Shown piece after piece: positions 48,892 to 59,739 of a stretch of DNA of 64,000 nucleotides. The stretch covers positions 62,001 to 126,000 of the forward strand of contig WBMZ01000190.1 in NCBI GenBank assembly GCA_013400975.1, given 5' to 3'. The notes beneath the pieces are model-generated. The model saw only the letters and a program-made list of their open reading frames with translations. It did not search any database and was not told the DNA's origin. How positions within the stretch are numbered: the stretch's first letter is position 1; each line of letters begins with the position of its first letter. The position numbers and the translations under genes are program-made. This DNA comes from Atrichornis clamosus (Eukaryota; Chordata; Aves; Passeriformes; Menuridae).

Positions 48892-50003
48892 CATTTTTAG
48901 TAGCAACTGTGAGACCTGAAACATCGTCCAAATGAAATGGCACGGGTTGGTTATTTTATTCCAAGCACTGCTGTCACGTGCTAAAGGTTTCATGTACTTG
49001 GAGATGCTCTGAAGAGAATTGGTTTTGAACCTCACAGCACATAATCCTTCCCTCCAATCCCCCTGGAAAATAGCGAAGGGATTTTTCTAGCCAAGGTGAG
49101 GACATGCTTTTTCACTGTGTGAGCTGCATCTGGAAACCTGTACATGAACAGAAAGCCACAAGCCATGTATTGCATCTTTCAGAGGGGCAAGGGAGCTGTG
49201 CATAATTTACAGGTGGTTACTGAAAACGCTTGTGAGGACCAGAATATGCTTCTTGTTCCTGGCTTGAGTGGACACGATGGCAGCAGCACATGGTGGTCAT
49301 CTCCTCCCTCAGCTGGGACTCAGAATGGTGTTAAAGAACGTGGAGAGGCTGGACTTGAGTGATATTAATCACGTGCTTCAGGTTAGTTACAAGCATAATT
49401 GCCTTGCTAAATCGAAGTACACAGGGATATGTATATAACAATTAATGCAAGATGGGGACAGACTTTGTTAGAGTCAAGTGGAAAGCCACATGTTCCCGTT
49501 GCTGGTTTCCCTTTGGTCTCCATGTGCAGAGAAACTGCCTTGCTTCTTAAGCTATAAAGCATCTACATTTGCAGGGCAAGGAAATAGGTTTGCTGAAACA
49601 GATTAATAGACTAAAAATAATCATTAAAAAATTGAAAAAGCATGGATTTGTTTTTATCCAATAATGAAAAGTAATCCAGGTGGATTTGATGCATTAAGAT
49701 GTGCTGGATACAATCATGTGTGGTACTGCCCAGTTCTCCCTTTCCTCTTTTGTCAATTCCATTGGCAGAGTGTTGCTTTCACACTCGGTTACAACCTCCA
49801 AGGAACACTTCCAGCAGCAAGATCTGACAGTCTGACAAGGTTTTTCCTGTTTGTTTTTTCCCAATCTCTTCCAGTAGCATCCTCCTAAAATATCAAATGA
49901 TGCCCAAAATGTAGATTCATTCTCAGCCTGTGATTCATCCCTGCTAAAGCCACAAACTGTGCAAAAAGTCCCACCCCACGGTGACATCCCAGCTCAGGGT
50001 GGT
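48892..50003. other. Non-coding stretch, nothing recognised
   Basis: No repeat, exon or RNA gene that I can support. Confidence 0.4.
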
Positions 50004-50138
50004 TGTTCCAGGCCAGGTTGGATGGGGCTTGGAGCAACCCGGAATAGTGGGAAGTGTCCCTGCCCATGGCAGGGGGTTGGAACAAGATGATCTGTAAGGT
50101 CCCTTTCAATCCAAACCGTTCTGGGATTCTGTTATTCC
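50004..50138 (+). mobile_element. CR1 LINE 3' fragment (type A)
   Basis: ttccaggccaggttggatgg, ggcttggagcaacccggaat, ctgcccatggcagggggttg and atccaaaccgttctgggatt mark a plus-strand CR1 3' end with a decayed tail. Confidence 0.92.
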
Positions 50139-50319
50139 CTGTATACTCATAGGGAGGTGCAGATAATCCCAGGGCACTATTTTCCTCATCCTAAAGTTGA
50201 CATCTGAAATGAGTCAAATGAATCCAACCTCCTTTGCTGCTGGTTCCAGGTTTGGAAAGTGAGCCCAGCATATATCTCTTCACCTCCCCTGCCAATGGAT
50301 ATCCTTAAAATATGTTCAG

Positions 50320-50830
50320 ATTCAGCAGCATTAGGCTTTCCAGCAGTAACAATGAAATATTGATAAATGGCTGCGCTGTCTGATTGCTTCAGGTATAAGG
50401 GAAGAAGATTTCAGTAAATCAAGCCGTGACTTTCGATTTAATGCAATCTCTTGAATTACAGTTCTGGTCTCAGCTGCTGGGTTTGTCAATGCACAGGAGA
50501 AGATTCATGCTGCTCTGTTGTGCCAGACACAAATAACTCAGAGTTCTTTCTGCACGTGAGGAAAAATAGGCTTCCTTCAAAGATCAACTGCTAGACTTCT
50601 GCTGAGTGTAATATGAATTTTGATCGTGTTCTGGATTGAATCTGAACTGAGACGTAATGTTCGTCTTTCAACAGAATGGAATCCCTTTAAATGATTAATG
50701 TCAAAATGAGGAGTGATTTGGAGCCAGCCAGCTCAGTGGCTTCTTCTCCAATGACAGGCAGCTAGTAAATGCTTCGTGAAAATAAAATTCAAGTCTTCGA
50801 GTTGGGGACCTGAAAAATCAGAAATGAAAA
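50320..50830. promoter_or_regulatory. Candidate conserved non-coding element upstream of the exon
   Basis: This repeat-free block begins about 2.6 kb before the 52927 exon. It is AT-leaning and holds CpGs in otherwise AT-rich context (gtgactttcgatttaatgca, ttttgatcgtgttctggatt, gagacgtaatgttcgtcttt, atgcttcgtgaaaataaaat). It also has TGACAG and TAAT-type words (aatgattaatgtcaaaatga, ccaatgacaggcagctagta). The texture is that of deeply conserved developmental elements; conservation itself was not tested. Confidence 0.28.
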
Positions 50831-52912
50831 ATTAGAAATATTTTTGAGTGTTTCACCCCAAAAGGACTGATTGACTAAAACTTGTGGAGGCTGGAACTAA
50901 CTTTCAGCTGTCAATGAAGGTGTAACTTGCAAGAGTAACTTGCAAGATGTTCACTAAATCATAGGAACTAGGGAATGCTATCCTTGTTTGAATAGTGGGA
51001 GAAGTAGAACTTGGAGTTTTGAAACAAGTGGAACAAAATCATGCAGGGAGTTGTATGGCGGTTAGATCATTATTTTCTCCATTAAAAAGTAAATATATGA
51101 GGGTGAATGGCTTTTTAAAGGTCTGAAAATATCTGGTAGGCTCTAAAAAGCACTTCAAAAGGTAATGCTCACCAAAAACGAGGAGGGGCAACACAGTGCT
51201 TAGGTTGCTTCTCATCATATAGGTCTTAATTTTTCAAAGTGGATTTGTGAGTGTTCTGTCATAGAGTGTGAGTTGTTTACTGCATTGATTGGCTTTGCAG
51301 GACTTCATCATAAGATGGAATCTAAACTTGGGTGTCCTCCTTGAGTCAGGGTTCCTTCAGACCGGACAGAGAAGGAAGGGAAGAGGATCTTGAGAAAAAT
51401 CATTTGGAGGGGGTTAGCTGCTGATTCAGTCACTTGTGTTCTTGGTGGGTAAAAATTAATCTTGAAGGCTCCAAAAAGGCAGAGAGAGGGTTTTTTTTCT
51501 GTATAATTCCATATTTTATACATCTCTTCCTTTGCGATCTTTGTAGTTAGACCTGGTGAACCCAACATGGCTTTAAGTCCATCGAAAGTTTTATGAACCC
51601 TCTGGCAAGAGTCCTGTCTTGAGTCTTGGATATAGTCCTTGCTTTGGAATATACTTGGGTATGGTGTTATTTGCACAAAGTGTACTGGAATGGCTCGTGT
51701 TGCAACAAAGGATGTCACCCTCTGAGAGTTCTGCCATATTTGTTGCACATGTGGCACCTTGCACATGGAGTTTGTGCCTATTTTTGTATTCTTTTCAATA
51801 TGAAACAGTTGGGATTATCATATTAAATCCTTCCAAGTCACAGCATGGTCAGTGGCTGCTCTGTGTACAGGTGTATTCCACAAGTTTAGGTGAGATGGGC
51901 ACCAGCTGAAGAAGAAGCTGCAAAACAAGCGGTGTGTGATCTCAGCTGAGCATGAACACACATTTATTCTTACCAAAATGGCCTGTCATCCTGACTTTCT
52001 GCTGGAGAAGAAGATCTTGTGCTGCTCGTGTGTTGACTTCTTAGAGAGACACCTTCAGTAAATTTGGGAATCCACTTGCAATCACCAGGCACACAGCAGA
52101 TTCCAGCACTGCACTCCTTGCTGCTGTTTGCTGATTGTTAATCCAGTCCTTCAAGCTCTTACTCAATAAATAAGGTGTCCTACTCACTGGAAAGTTTTTC
52201 ATCTGGTACCACTGGTATTTTTGGGACTTGGGTCTTCTCTGCTGCCTCGTGCCTCTATCCAGTTACCATGTGAAATTTCTCATCTTGGAGTTGTCTGCAT
52301 GTAGCAGAGGAAGAAAAAGCAACTTCTCTGAAGATGTGGAGGTTCTGATTTGGTGTCTGTAAAGGCTTAAAATTGGCATCTTCAGTGCTGTAGCAGAAAC
52401 CATCATCCAAAAGACCTGTCAGTGACCATGGCCTCATTCCGTACAGGAGTTTCCAGGACCATTCTGGAGGATGAAAAGAGGAAGCTCTCCTCTAGAGTGG
52501 CTCTCAGCACTGACCCCAGGAGGCAGTGGTTCCTCAGCCCTCCTTCCCACCCTCAGGGGGAATGGTGACCTCTCCTGTGGCCTGATTCAGTGTCAGTGCT
52601 CAGGGAGGGGCCCACGTGAGTACAAATTCCTTTGACTGTGCAGACCCTGTGGATGGAGCTGTGGGGCTGAGAATATACTGCAGCTTGGGGCTCTCATTTC
52701 TCCAGGGGGAAGACTGGTATTCATACAGCACCTTTTTCTCTATAAGGGGGGAGAGAGTTAAGTATTTATTTACTTACTTATTTGCTTTATCCTGAGCAGA
52801 GCTGAAACCTGCATTTTTTTTGCTGTGCGCTTCCTTTTGTGTGCATTTCAATGACAGCCTGTTTGAAAGCCCCGCGTTCCTCCAGGGACTTTACAGCCAA
52901 AACTGATGCAAA
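50831..52912. other. Non-coding stretch before the exon
   Basis: The notable item is a 152-codon minus-strand open frame at 51308-51766 of unknown nature, containing GTATAAAATA on that strand. A degenerate TTTA/CTTA run lies near 52760-52785. No exon signal was recognised. Confidence 0.35.
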
Positions 52913-52926
52913 CTCTTTCTTCTCAG
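52913..52926 (+). other. 3' splice site before the first exon in the window
   Basis: A pyrimidine-rich tract ending in ttctcag lies directly before the exon at 52927. The exon start is fixed by this AG and by the phase needed to read the conserved frame. The frame also happens to stay open upstream to an ATG at 52839, so the boundary relies on the splice signal and family similarity, not on a stop codon. Confidence 0.85.
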
Positions 52927-53115
52927 GTGCCTCACGATCATCTGTCATCCAATGCAAGCCAGGAGGCAACTGCCCCAGCAGACACAGAGGCATGACTAGG
53001 CAGCTCTCCCCTCTATCTGTTGCTGAAGATTCTGCTGCTCCCATTCTTGAGCTGCAGAATCGAAGTCCCTCGGGAATCTGTCGGCACAGCAGAGTCGAGA
53101 GGCAGAGCAGATCAG
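52927..53115 (+). CDS. SLC35F4: SLC35F4 internal coding exon (N-terminal cytosolic segment)
   Basis: This is an internal exon of an SLC35F-family transporter gene. It is 189 bases long: two bases finish a split codon, 62 full codons follow, and one base opens the next split codon. The upstream border is an AG after a pyrimidine-rich stretch (ctctttcttctcag) and the downstream border is cag/gtagga. The protein is hydrophilic and rich in Ser and Arg, with recognisable segments such as CKPGGNCPSRH, LSPLSVAEDS, APILELQN and RVERQ. These match my memory of the cytosolic N-terminus of vertebrate SLC35F4 ahead of the first membrane helix. SLC35F4 is an orphan transporter of the drug/metabolite superfamily with unknown substrate. 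The leading GT would complete Ser if the previous exon ended in A, which fits the remembered protein. No database search was run; the paralogue SLC35F3 is less likely because its N-terminus differs. Confidence 0.92.
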
Positions 53116-53121
53116 GTAGGA
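53116..53121 (+). other. 5' splice site of the 52927-53115 exon
   Basis: The sequence cag/gtagga is a good donor: GT at +1 and +2, purine at +3, G at +4. It leaves one base of the next codon in the exon, which is completed by the two bases at 57159-57160. Confidence 0.88.
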
Positions 53122-55118
53122 ACCACAGCCGCATTCCCGGCGCCACCGCGTGCCTGCCAGAGGCCTCTTTTGTCCTGTCTCTGGAGAGATGGGGCAGAGC
53201 CCGAGCATGCTGACGTTTGGTTTGCGGTGCTGCGAGCAGCAGAGCCACGTGCAGGTCCTCCCTGAGCCTGGGAGCAGAGCGGGGTGAGGCGGGAAGCCGC
53301 ACGGATGGGAGGAGAAGGCCTGGGATGCACAGGTACATGTGTGTGTTAGGTACCCGGCACGGCGTAAGGCACAGAAGAGCCTCCAAGCTGGTTAACCTTA
53401 GCACACCACTAGATTTCATAAAGTGCTTGTGTTTCCTCAGCTTCTGCCTGGCCACTGACCAGGGCCCTTAAGAGCCAGCCCTGTTCCCTGTCAGAGACAG
53501 TGACAACCTCAGCTCACACCATGGATGGTCTGATGAAGAGGAAGAGAAGGAGCAGCAGGTGGAAGGCTATCTAGTGAAGACCATCACAGTTCAGATCATC
53601 AGCTGCACATCAGGGCTTCCATCATGTGTCACCCACCTTACTGCAGAAGTTTAGCTCACATGAACCTGTAGGTGTGGTGAACACTGACCTCCTCACCATG
53701 GTGTCCATCCAGCAGCAGCAGGGATGGGATGGGAGCAATGGCAATATGCAGCCACAGGCCTGTCAGTCTGCTAAGCCACACTCTTGAGGAGGAGAGACAT
53801 TAAATGAGTGAAATAATTTAACTGTCCAGGATTTTTGGAAGGAAATCATTTAATTGTCCAAGTTCTTTGGAAGACTGCCTGTGTAGATACTGTGAGCAAA
53901 AAGGGGAGGAAGATCAGGTTGGATCTCCCTTGCACACGAATTGAGGGAGCTGAACCTTCCTCTTGTCACTTCATCGCCGATGGCAGCAAGAGTTCTTCCT
54001 GTGTTGGAAAACAGAGGGATCTCGTACTCCAGGAGTACTCTCTTGTTGGAAAGCCTCAGAGGAGTATTGGAGGTGTTTGTTGCTGGAAGGAGTGGATGAT
54101 GCAGCATCTGCAGTAAAGATTATAGCTAAGATACCAGAAAACCAATCTATTCTCATTTTTCCAGATACCAGGCTGAAATAACTGTGTGTGGTGCCACTAG
54201 GGTACATCTAAAATCGGAGTCCATCTTCTCTAAAAAAGGGTTTTAGGCCACTTGAGTAGTGCTTGGACATCATACTCTTCTAAACATTTCTTTTTATTTT
54301 ATTAATTTCCCTTTTAATCCTAATCTTTGTTTCCTCATCGGAGAATTCTAAGTAGGACTGACCCAAAAGATAAAGAAATATAGAGAATATTAGTTTCTAG
54401 GGTGTAGTTGCCAAATAGCCAAAAGAGTTCAGATGAAAAGCTGTAGGTTTTGATTTTCCTCATCTCACTCCTCTGAAAAATGAAAGCAAAAGGCTTTTCT
54501 GTTGCCATCTTGCCAGTAAGAATTGCACTATGGACCAAAGGGCCCTGCAGGGGTGTTTCTGCTTGCCGCCTTTCACACAGTTTGCCATTGGCCAGTGCCA
54601 TCTCCTCGTGTCACCTGCAGTGTGATCTTCATTCTTACCTATCCTTCCACCCTCGCTGAGTTCTCAGCTTGTCTCTGTGCTCCTGCCAGGGTGAGTCTCT
54701 TGGTTTGTTCCAGTCCAATCTAAATGCAGAAAACAAGGATTTCTGCTGCCTTGCTAATTGTGAAATGCCATCTACCAACCACTCTGGCTGATCAGTTTGT
54801 TTTCTCGTCATTGACATTTGGTGTCTAAACACAAGTGCTTGCTCCAGCCCCAGCTTCATCACTTGGGAATCCTTAAACCTCTTTAATAGGAACTGTGTGC
54901 CTGCTCACCCTGTGCCTTTGAGTTCAAGCCCTGTCATTATTTTTAGAGATATTTCATCTCTTGTCCTTTTGATTATTTGGCCAAGAATTAGGTGTGCACA
55001 TCCCATGGATTTTGAAAGCAGCTGTCAAGCTACTGTGTCACTGGAATCAATCACAATTTCTCTTAAGTTAAATGTAAATATCTAGTCTAGAGAGAGATGT
55101 AAGTGCCTCCAGTGGGCT

Positions 55119-55150
55119 TATATACATATATGTACACACATATATATACA
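55119..55150. repeat. TA/CA simple repeat
   Basis: An alternating purine-pyrimidine tract of TA and CA steps (atatacatatatgtacacac then atatatatac) lies in the intron between the two exons. Confidence 0.9.
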
Positions 55151-55429
55151 GGATGGAATCAGCTGCCCTCTCACCATGCCTTTCCGTTAGCATTAAATAT
55201 AAAGGGGCCCTGGACAACATGTTTAGCCTGAATACACAATTATTTGCCAACTGCATCACGTGGGATGAATCTCACCTATGAAGCACTTACAGAAACTCCC
55301 CCCTGTACATTTAGTCAGGCTAAAACTCATCCAGGTCTTTAAATCCAAGGCAGATCTTGCAACAGGTGTGTATTTCTGTGCCTTTCCCTAACATTCAGAC
55401 CTGGGACTGTAAAATCCAAGTCAAATGCT

Positions 55430-56200
55430 AGTGGTAGTGTCATGCATAGTAACACCAATTGCATCATTATTTTGTAATTGAAAAATAGAAAGCATGGATA
55501 AAAGTACTTTATTCTTCTATCATTGTGTGATTATTTTAAGTGTTAGCTGAAAAGGGACTAATTGCATGGTAGTTTTACTTAGCAGGAAGACCTGCAAGTG
55601 GATGCTACATAATATATTCTTTTAAAGCCATTCTAACTTGCAAATAAACTGTAATTTGCCTTTCAATAGATGTCAATCATTATTAGCGCCATAAAAATAT
55701 CTATTTTCTCTCAGCAGCCAAAGAGAATGCTAAAAGGATGCTTGCCTTTTCAGACCAGTAGCTGATTATCCTCTGCATGTTTTTAATAAACCTGTAATTT
55801 TATTTAAATTCTTGATTCACCACTAAACAATGGAGCCATCGAATACAGATTATTTTTAGGAAAAAGCCACATCACACAATTACCACTACAAAAAGCTCCA
55901 TGTCCTAGTTAGGAGAATTGTTGATTGCAAATGCACTCCCTGCTATGATAAATCTTTTTTTATATGTAATGTTGATCTAAAGTAATAACTTGAAATTCCA
56001 CCTTGACATTTCTTTATGGCTGTAGCAAAAACATTAATATAAAAGGAAACTAAACCTGATTCTGAAAGCATACCTCTGTCACATAAAAATTGAATATAGG
56101 GCAGTGTATGCTCTCACTCCGTGCATCTATAGCTCCTCTTAAAATCATGTTGTTTCTTATATATATCACATCATGTATTAGTGCGACTGGTAATTGATAG
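55430..56200. promoter_or_regulatory. Candidate conserved non-coding element in the SLC35F4 intron
   Basis: This repeat-free AT-rich block is dense in homeodomain-type words: ccaattgcatcattattttg, gtgtgattattttaag, ggactaattgcatgg, gtcaatcattattagcgcca, ttttaataaacctgtaattt and acacaattaccac. It lies 1.0-1.7 kb before the second exon, with no CR1 copy in the entire intron. High AT content can mimic this pattern, so the call is tentative. Confidence 0.3.
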
Positions 56201-57140
56201 GAATAGTTAAGAAGAGCATCAGGTCAGGATTTTTAGAAGATTTTTCCCTATTCCTTCTATCAAACTGATGTGATGTGGTCTAACAGGGTAAATGGTTGGA
56301 GCTCAGTGGTGCCCCAGAGCTCCCGGCTCAGCAGTGTTAGCGCGCCTCGTTTTCAGCTGGGATCCCGGAAACCAAAATAGGGATCATGGGTTGCATCTCT
56401 GGGAGATGTGCCTGGAGAGCAAGTCACCAGTCAGTGAGATTAAATCCTCTCCACTTGTGTTAGGAAATCTGCAGTGCTCTGCAGTCAGGTCTGAAAAGCA
56501 CTGTGCGAAAATGGGAAATGTCAGCTCTCCAGTTGCTCTTTGTTTATGTGCAGAGGTTTATTTCTAGTCATGCCAAGCTTCACTTTTGTCCCATTTCCTT
56601 TGTTAACTTCAAAAATGTAAGTACACTAACCTGACTGCTAAAAGCCTTTCTGTGCTTGGGTATATAAAACCACCAAACTGTGGTTTCCCCATCCCAGCTT
56701 GCAAATAAAAGAGTGATTCTGGAGTTAAAGTCTTGAGTAATAAGAACTTGTTCCTGTCTCCAGACCCACAGGATCAGAGAGCTCTTCTGTTGCACACATG
56801 CACAGTAATTGTCTTTATAATGTTGTTGGTTCCAAGTGACGTATTTTTATTCTGGAGATTTGCTGGCAAAGGGAATGAAGGGCTGATAAAGCAAATAGTG
56901 ACAACAGCTTATCTGTAATGCTGTTACCTCAGCCCTTGGTTTTGTGTTTGTGTTTTGTTTCTGGCTCCTTGAAGTGACAGAGATGGTATTATTAAAATAT
57001 TTTTGTGCAGGATTTCAGTATTTATGGGACATGGAGGAATTATAGGGAGACGGCAAGGGATGATTTGTGACCTGGATCAGAAGGGGAGATTTTGCCAAGT
57101 TTTGAGTGCATTCATTATATGTATAATTTGCTTCTATTCT

Positions 57141-57158
57141 TCCTTTTTTTTTTTCCAG
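57141..57158 (+). other. 3' splice site before the 57159-57456 exon
   Basis: A near-perfect polypyrimidine tract of tc, ten or more T and ccag precedes the exon. It is among the strongest acceptor-like sites in the window, and the split-codon phase matches the upstream donor. Confidence 0.92.
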
Positions 57159-57456
57159 GGGAAGAAGGAACACAAACGCACACAGAGGGCAGCAGCCAAG
57201 AAGCTGAAGGACAGACACGATGCCAGTCTTGCACATCCACATTTCTCAAGCTTATCTGGAGATTTCTGATCATTTTGTCCGTCTCCTCCTCCTGGGTTGG
57301 GACCACGCAGTTTGTCAAAATCACGTTTGAGACCTTTGACTGTCCCTTTTTCATGACTTGGTTCTCAACAAACTGGAACATTATGATTTTTCCCATTTAT
57401 TATTCCGGGCACCTTGCAACTGCACAGGAGAAGCAGTCTCCAATCAAAAAATTCAG
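57159..57456 (+). CDS. SLC35F4: SLC35F4 internal coding exon (first two membrane helices)
   Basis: This 298-base exon follows the one at 52927-53115 with compatible phase: the final G there plus GG here gives Gly. It is bordered by a strong acceptor (a run of ten T then ccag) and the donor cag/gtaggc, and it ends two bases into a codon, probably Arg. The protein starts with a polar acidic linker (GEEGTQTH, then SSQEAEGQT) and a Cys pair in RCQSCTS. A hydrophobic helix follows (FLKLIWRFLIILSVSSSWVG), then a loop (TTQFVKITFETFDCP), and a second helix around FFMTWFSTNWNIMIFPIYY. The end is SGHLATAQEKQSPIKKFR. The Trp-Phe-x-Thr-Asn-Trp-Asn stretch and the ATAQEKQSPIKKF tail are, from memory, characteristic of SLC35F4 rather than SLC35F3. 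The role is a multi-pass membrane solute carrier of unknown substrate. The overlapping open frame at 57003-57269 is a shadow. Confidence 0.95.
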
Positions 57457-57462
57457 GTAGGC
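57457..57462 (+). other. 5' splice site of the 57159-57456 exon
   Basis: The exon ends attcag and is followed by gtaggc. The in-frame TAG created by reading through (57458-57460) confirms that the frame must leave the exon here. Confidence 0.92.
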
Positions 57463-57969
57463 TTTATCGTGGCAATATCCCTTTAAAGAACCTAATTTCT
57501 GGGGGCTGAGATGACTGCTCTGCTCAGTTCCACCCCTGGTGTCAGCAGGCAGAATAAAGGTCATGCTGCAGAAAACCTCATTCATACATAGCTCACAGAA
57601 GGCTGACAGATGAGTGATATGTGCTGAATAAATGGATACTTGATTGTTAAAGTGGTTTTTTTTAATGAGTTGAAAAGGTCAATAATTTGTGCATAACCTT
57701 GATGGTATATTACCTAATATCTCTGTATTTTGTGTTCTTGTCTGGATCAGGCCATTATTTAACCTGTCCTGGTCCATTTATGACACAATAGCAGTGTTAA
57801 GTGCAACCAAACCAATTCATAGCTGAGAAGAAAGATGCTCAGAGCTGAGACGGTGGTTTCCCTGTGGAAGACCATGGATTGCTCTCTATGCTGAGCAAGT
57901 ATAGCAGGATGAAAACTGCCCTTTCCTCCCGCTGGAAATTTATAAATCCCTGTTCAGTAGCCCCTGGGA

Positions 57970-58175
57970 AATCATAGAATGACAAGGTTAGGGGGAAACC
58001 CAAGGAAATCATCCAGTCCAACCAGCAGCACTGCAGCAGAAGCAGGCTGGCTTAGCTTCACCTTAGCCAGTTCTGAAGAAAATCACATCTAATCTGTCCT
58101 CAGGCCTTGGAAGTACCATCACATTCTGGGACAATGAATTTCATGGTTCCTTCTCCACTTCCATTATTCCACTGA
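57970..58175 (-). mobile_element. Possible old CR1 or other LINE relic
   Basis: aaatcatagaatgacaaggt followed by aaatcatccagtccaaccag resembles a CR1 3' end, with TCATAGAAT tail and ATCCAGTCCAACC, but the middle is highly diverged. It may be an ancient CR1 subfamily. Confidence 0.5.
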
Positions 58176-59217
58176 TCTGGCAGTGACGTGGGAGCTGCTT
58201 TAAAGGACAGAACAAAACTCAGCTGGCCAAGAGGTACCGCACCTTGCCCAGGGAGGGAAGAAATTCACAGGGTAATTTTGAGCTGGGACCTGCTCCTGTT
58301 ATTCCAGGGCAGAGTTGCTTTGGAAACAATCTGATTGACTCCAGCAGAATTGTCTGTTCCACCAGGAATTACCCAGCGTGTGGCCTGTTCCTGGCTCCTG
58401 CTGACAGAGGGTTCAGCACAGCTGTCACTGAGCACACAGGGAATTCCATTTGTGACTGTCAGGCTGGAGTGCAGCAGGGCCAAACTCTTCCCTCAGCTGC
58501 TTTTTGCCAGGATCTGGGATGTAATTTGGCCCTAAATTATCATTTCTGTCAGATCAGCGTGACTGAAATTGAAGTTGCACTTAATTAAGTGCTTCTCTGC
58601 AAACCCTGGTGCTTTGTACATTAATGATGCTTCATTCAGATTTAGCTGGAGTGTTTGAGAGAACATTAACAGTGTCAGCTTGGCTTCTGTGTGAGGGGTA
58701 AAGTAACAACTGAACTGCAGGTAAGGAAGAAGGGGAGAAGAAACATCCCTGCAGATAGATCCTCTGGAGCTGGGTCACTGATTGCCTCTCTAGCAGAGCA
58801 AAATTTGGGGCAAAACATTTGGGGCAAAGTATAAAAAATCCCTATGCTTAAATAATTGATACATTTCCCCAGCTGTTAGGAAGTCAGTTTTTAAAGTGGA
58901 GGACACAGGCTTACATGCCCAGAGGAATTTCTGCAGTAGGTCTGTGAATGTGTGGAGTCAGGAGACCAGTGTTAGAGCTGATGGAGGTCTTCCCAGAGTA
59001 TTTCTTACTCCAGGTATGTCAGGAACTCACATCTCAAGGAGGAAGTAACTGCTGGTAAATAATGATTTTATCATGAGGACCAACTACTTGGTCTCTGCTG
59101 TGTTACAACTTAACGATCCAAACTCTCTCAGTTTTGGGATATGGGATCTCTTTAGGATAAGCTCTTGACTTTTGACAACTTAAAGAATTGAAAGTCATCA
59201 TTTATAGTTTTAAATTA

Positions 59218-59295
59218 TAGACAGATTCAATTTGGAAAGGATCTTTGGAGGTCATTTCACCCAGTCTCCTCCCCAGAACAGGAGTGTTTTCAAAG
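59218..59295 (-). mobile_element. Possible old CR1 relic
   Basis: atttggaaaggatctttgga followed by ggtcatttcacccagtctcc recalls the older CR1 3' end pattern of 'ttggaaaggacctctggaggtcat'. It is heavily diverged and short. Confidence 0.5.
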
Positions 59296-59739
59296 CTGCA
59301 TCGTTTGTCAATTTGCTTGATTTGCATTCTTGATATTGTTCCTGTTACAAGGCTTTTTATTACATTTTGTAAGATTTCTTGTTGCTTTATTTTCCTGTTT
59401 TATTCCTGTGCAGTAACTAATTCCTGTCAATAAACCTGCCTCGTAGTGATTCCAGGCTTGCCTCAGCGTCCAGAGGTGATTTGTCTTTCTGTTTCTGGAG
59501 GATGTAGTTACTCTCCAGGAGCTTTACAGACATAAGGCGTTTTGTCCAGCAGATATTCCCAGTGGATCTGAACAAACAGTGTCTCTGACATCTTGGCAGA
59601 GATCGGTGATCCTGTGAGTGACTTGCAGAGTGCTGCCCCAGGCTGGCAAAGCTGTAGGGAGCCACTGCTCCTTTAAAAAATCCCACTTGGAAGGACAGGA
59701 ATCTCAATCCTCAATTTTAGATTGGCTTCCTGAAAAGCT

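Larger units (their letters stand above)
1..52926 (+). other. SLC35F4: Probable SLC35F4 large upstream intron (3' part)
   Basis: No coding exon of any gene was recognised here in six frames. Because the first exon in the window begins mid-codon after an acceptor, the upstream exon must be spliced from further 5'. The simplest reading is that the whole stretch is one intron of at least 52.9 kb. The alternative is that part of it is intergenic, with the first exon missed because it is short. The contents are listed as separate repeats and candidate elements. Confidence 0.65.
53116..57158 (+). other. SLC35F4: SLC35F4 intron between the two exons
   Basis: This is a 4043-base GT-AG intron. Its first 250 bases are moderately CpG-rich. 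The stretch 53500-54250 is unremarkable, with no recognisable repeat. A TA/CA simple repeat lies near 55119-55150. From about 55430 to 56200 the sequence is AT-rich and repeat-free and looks like a candidate regulatory block, listed separately. No CR1 fragment was recognised in this intron, in contrast to its neighbours. Confidence 0.88.

Noticed and set aside
52787..53455. 222-codon minus-strand open frame over the exon
   Set aside because: It is antisense to the conserved SLC35F4 exon and extends only because of local GC and CpG content. No family similarity.
57003..57269. Plus-strand frame giving a Lys/Arg-rich peptide across the exon start
   Set aside because: A frame shadow: it crosses the acceptor, stops inside the exon and lacks the membrane-helix motifs of the true frame.
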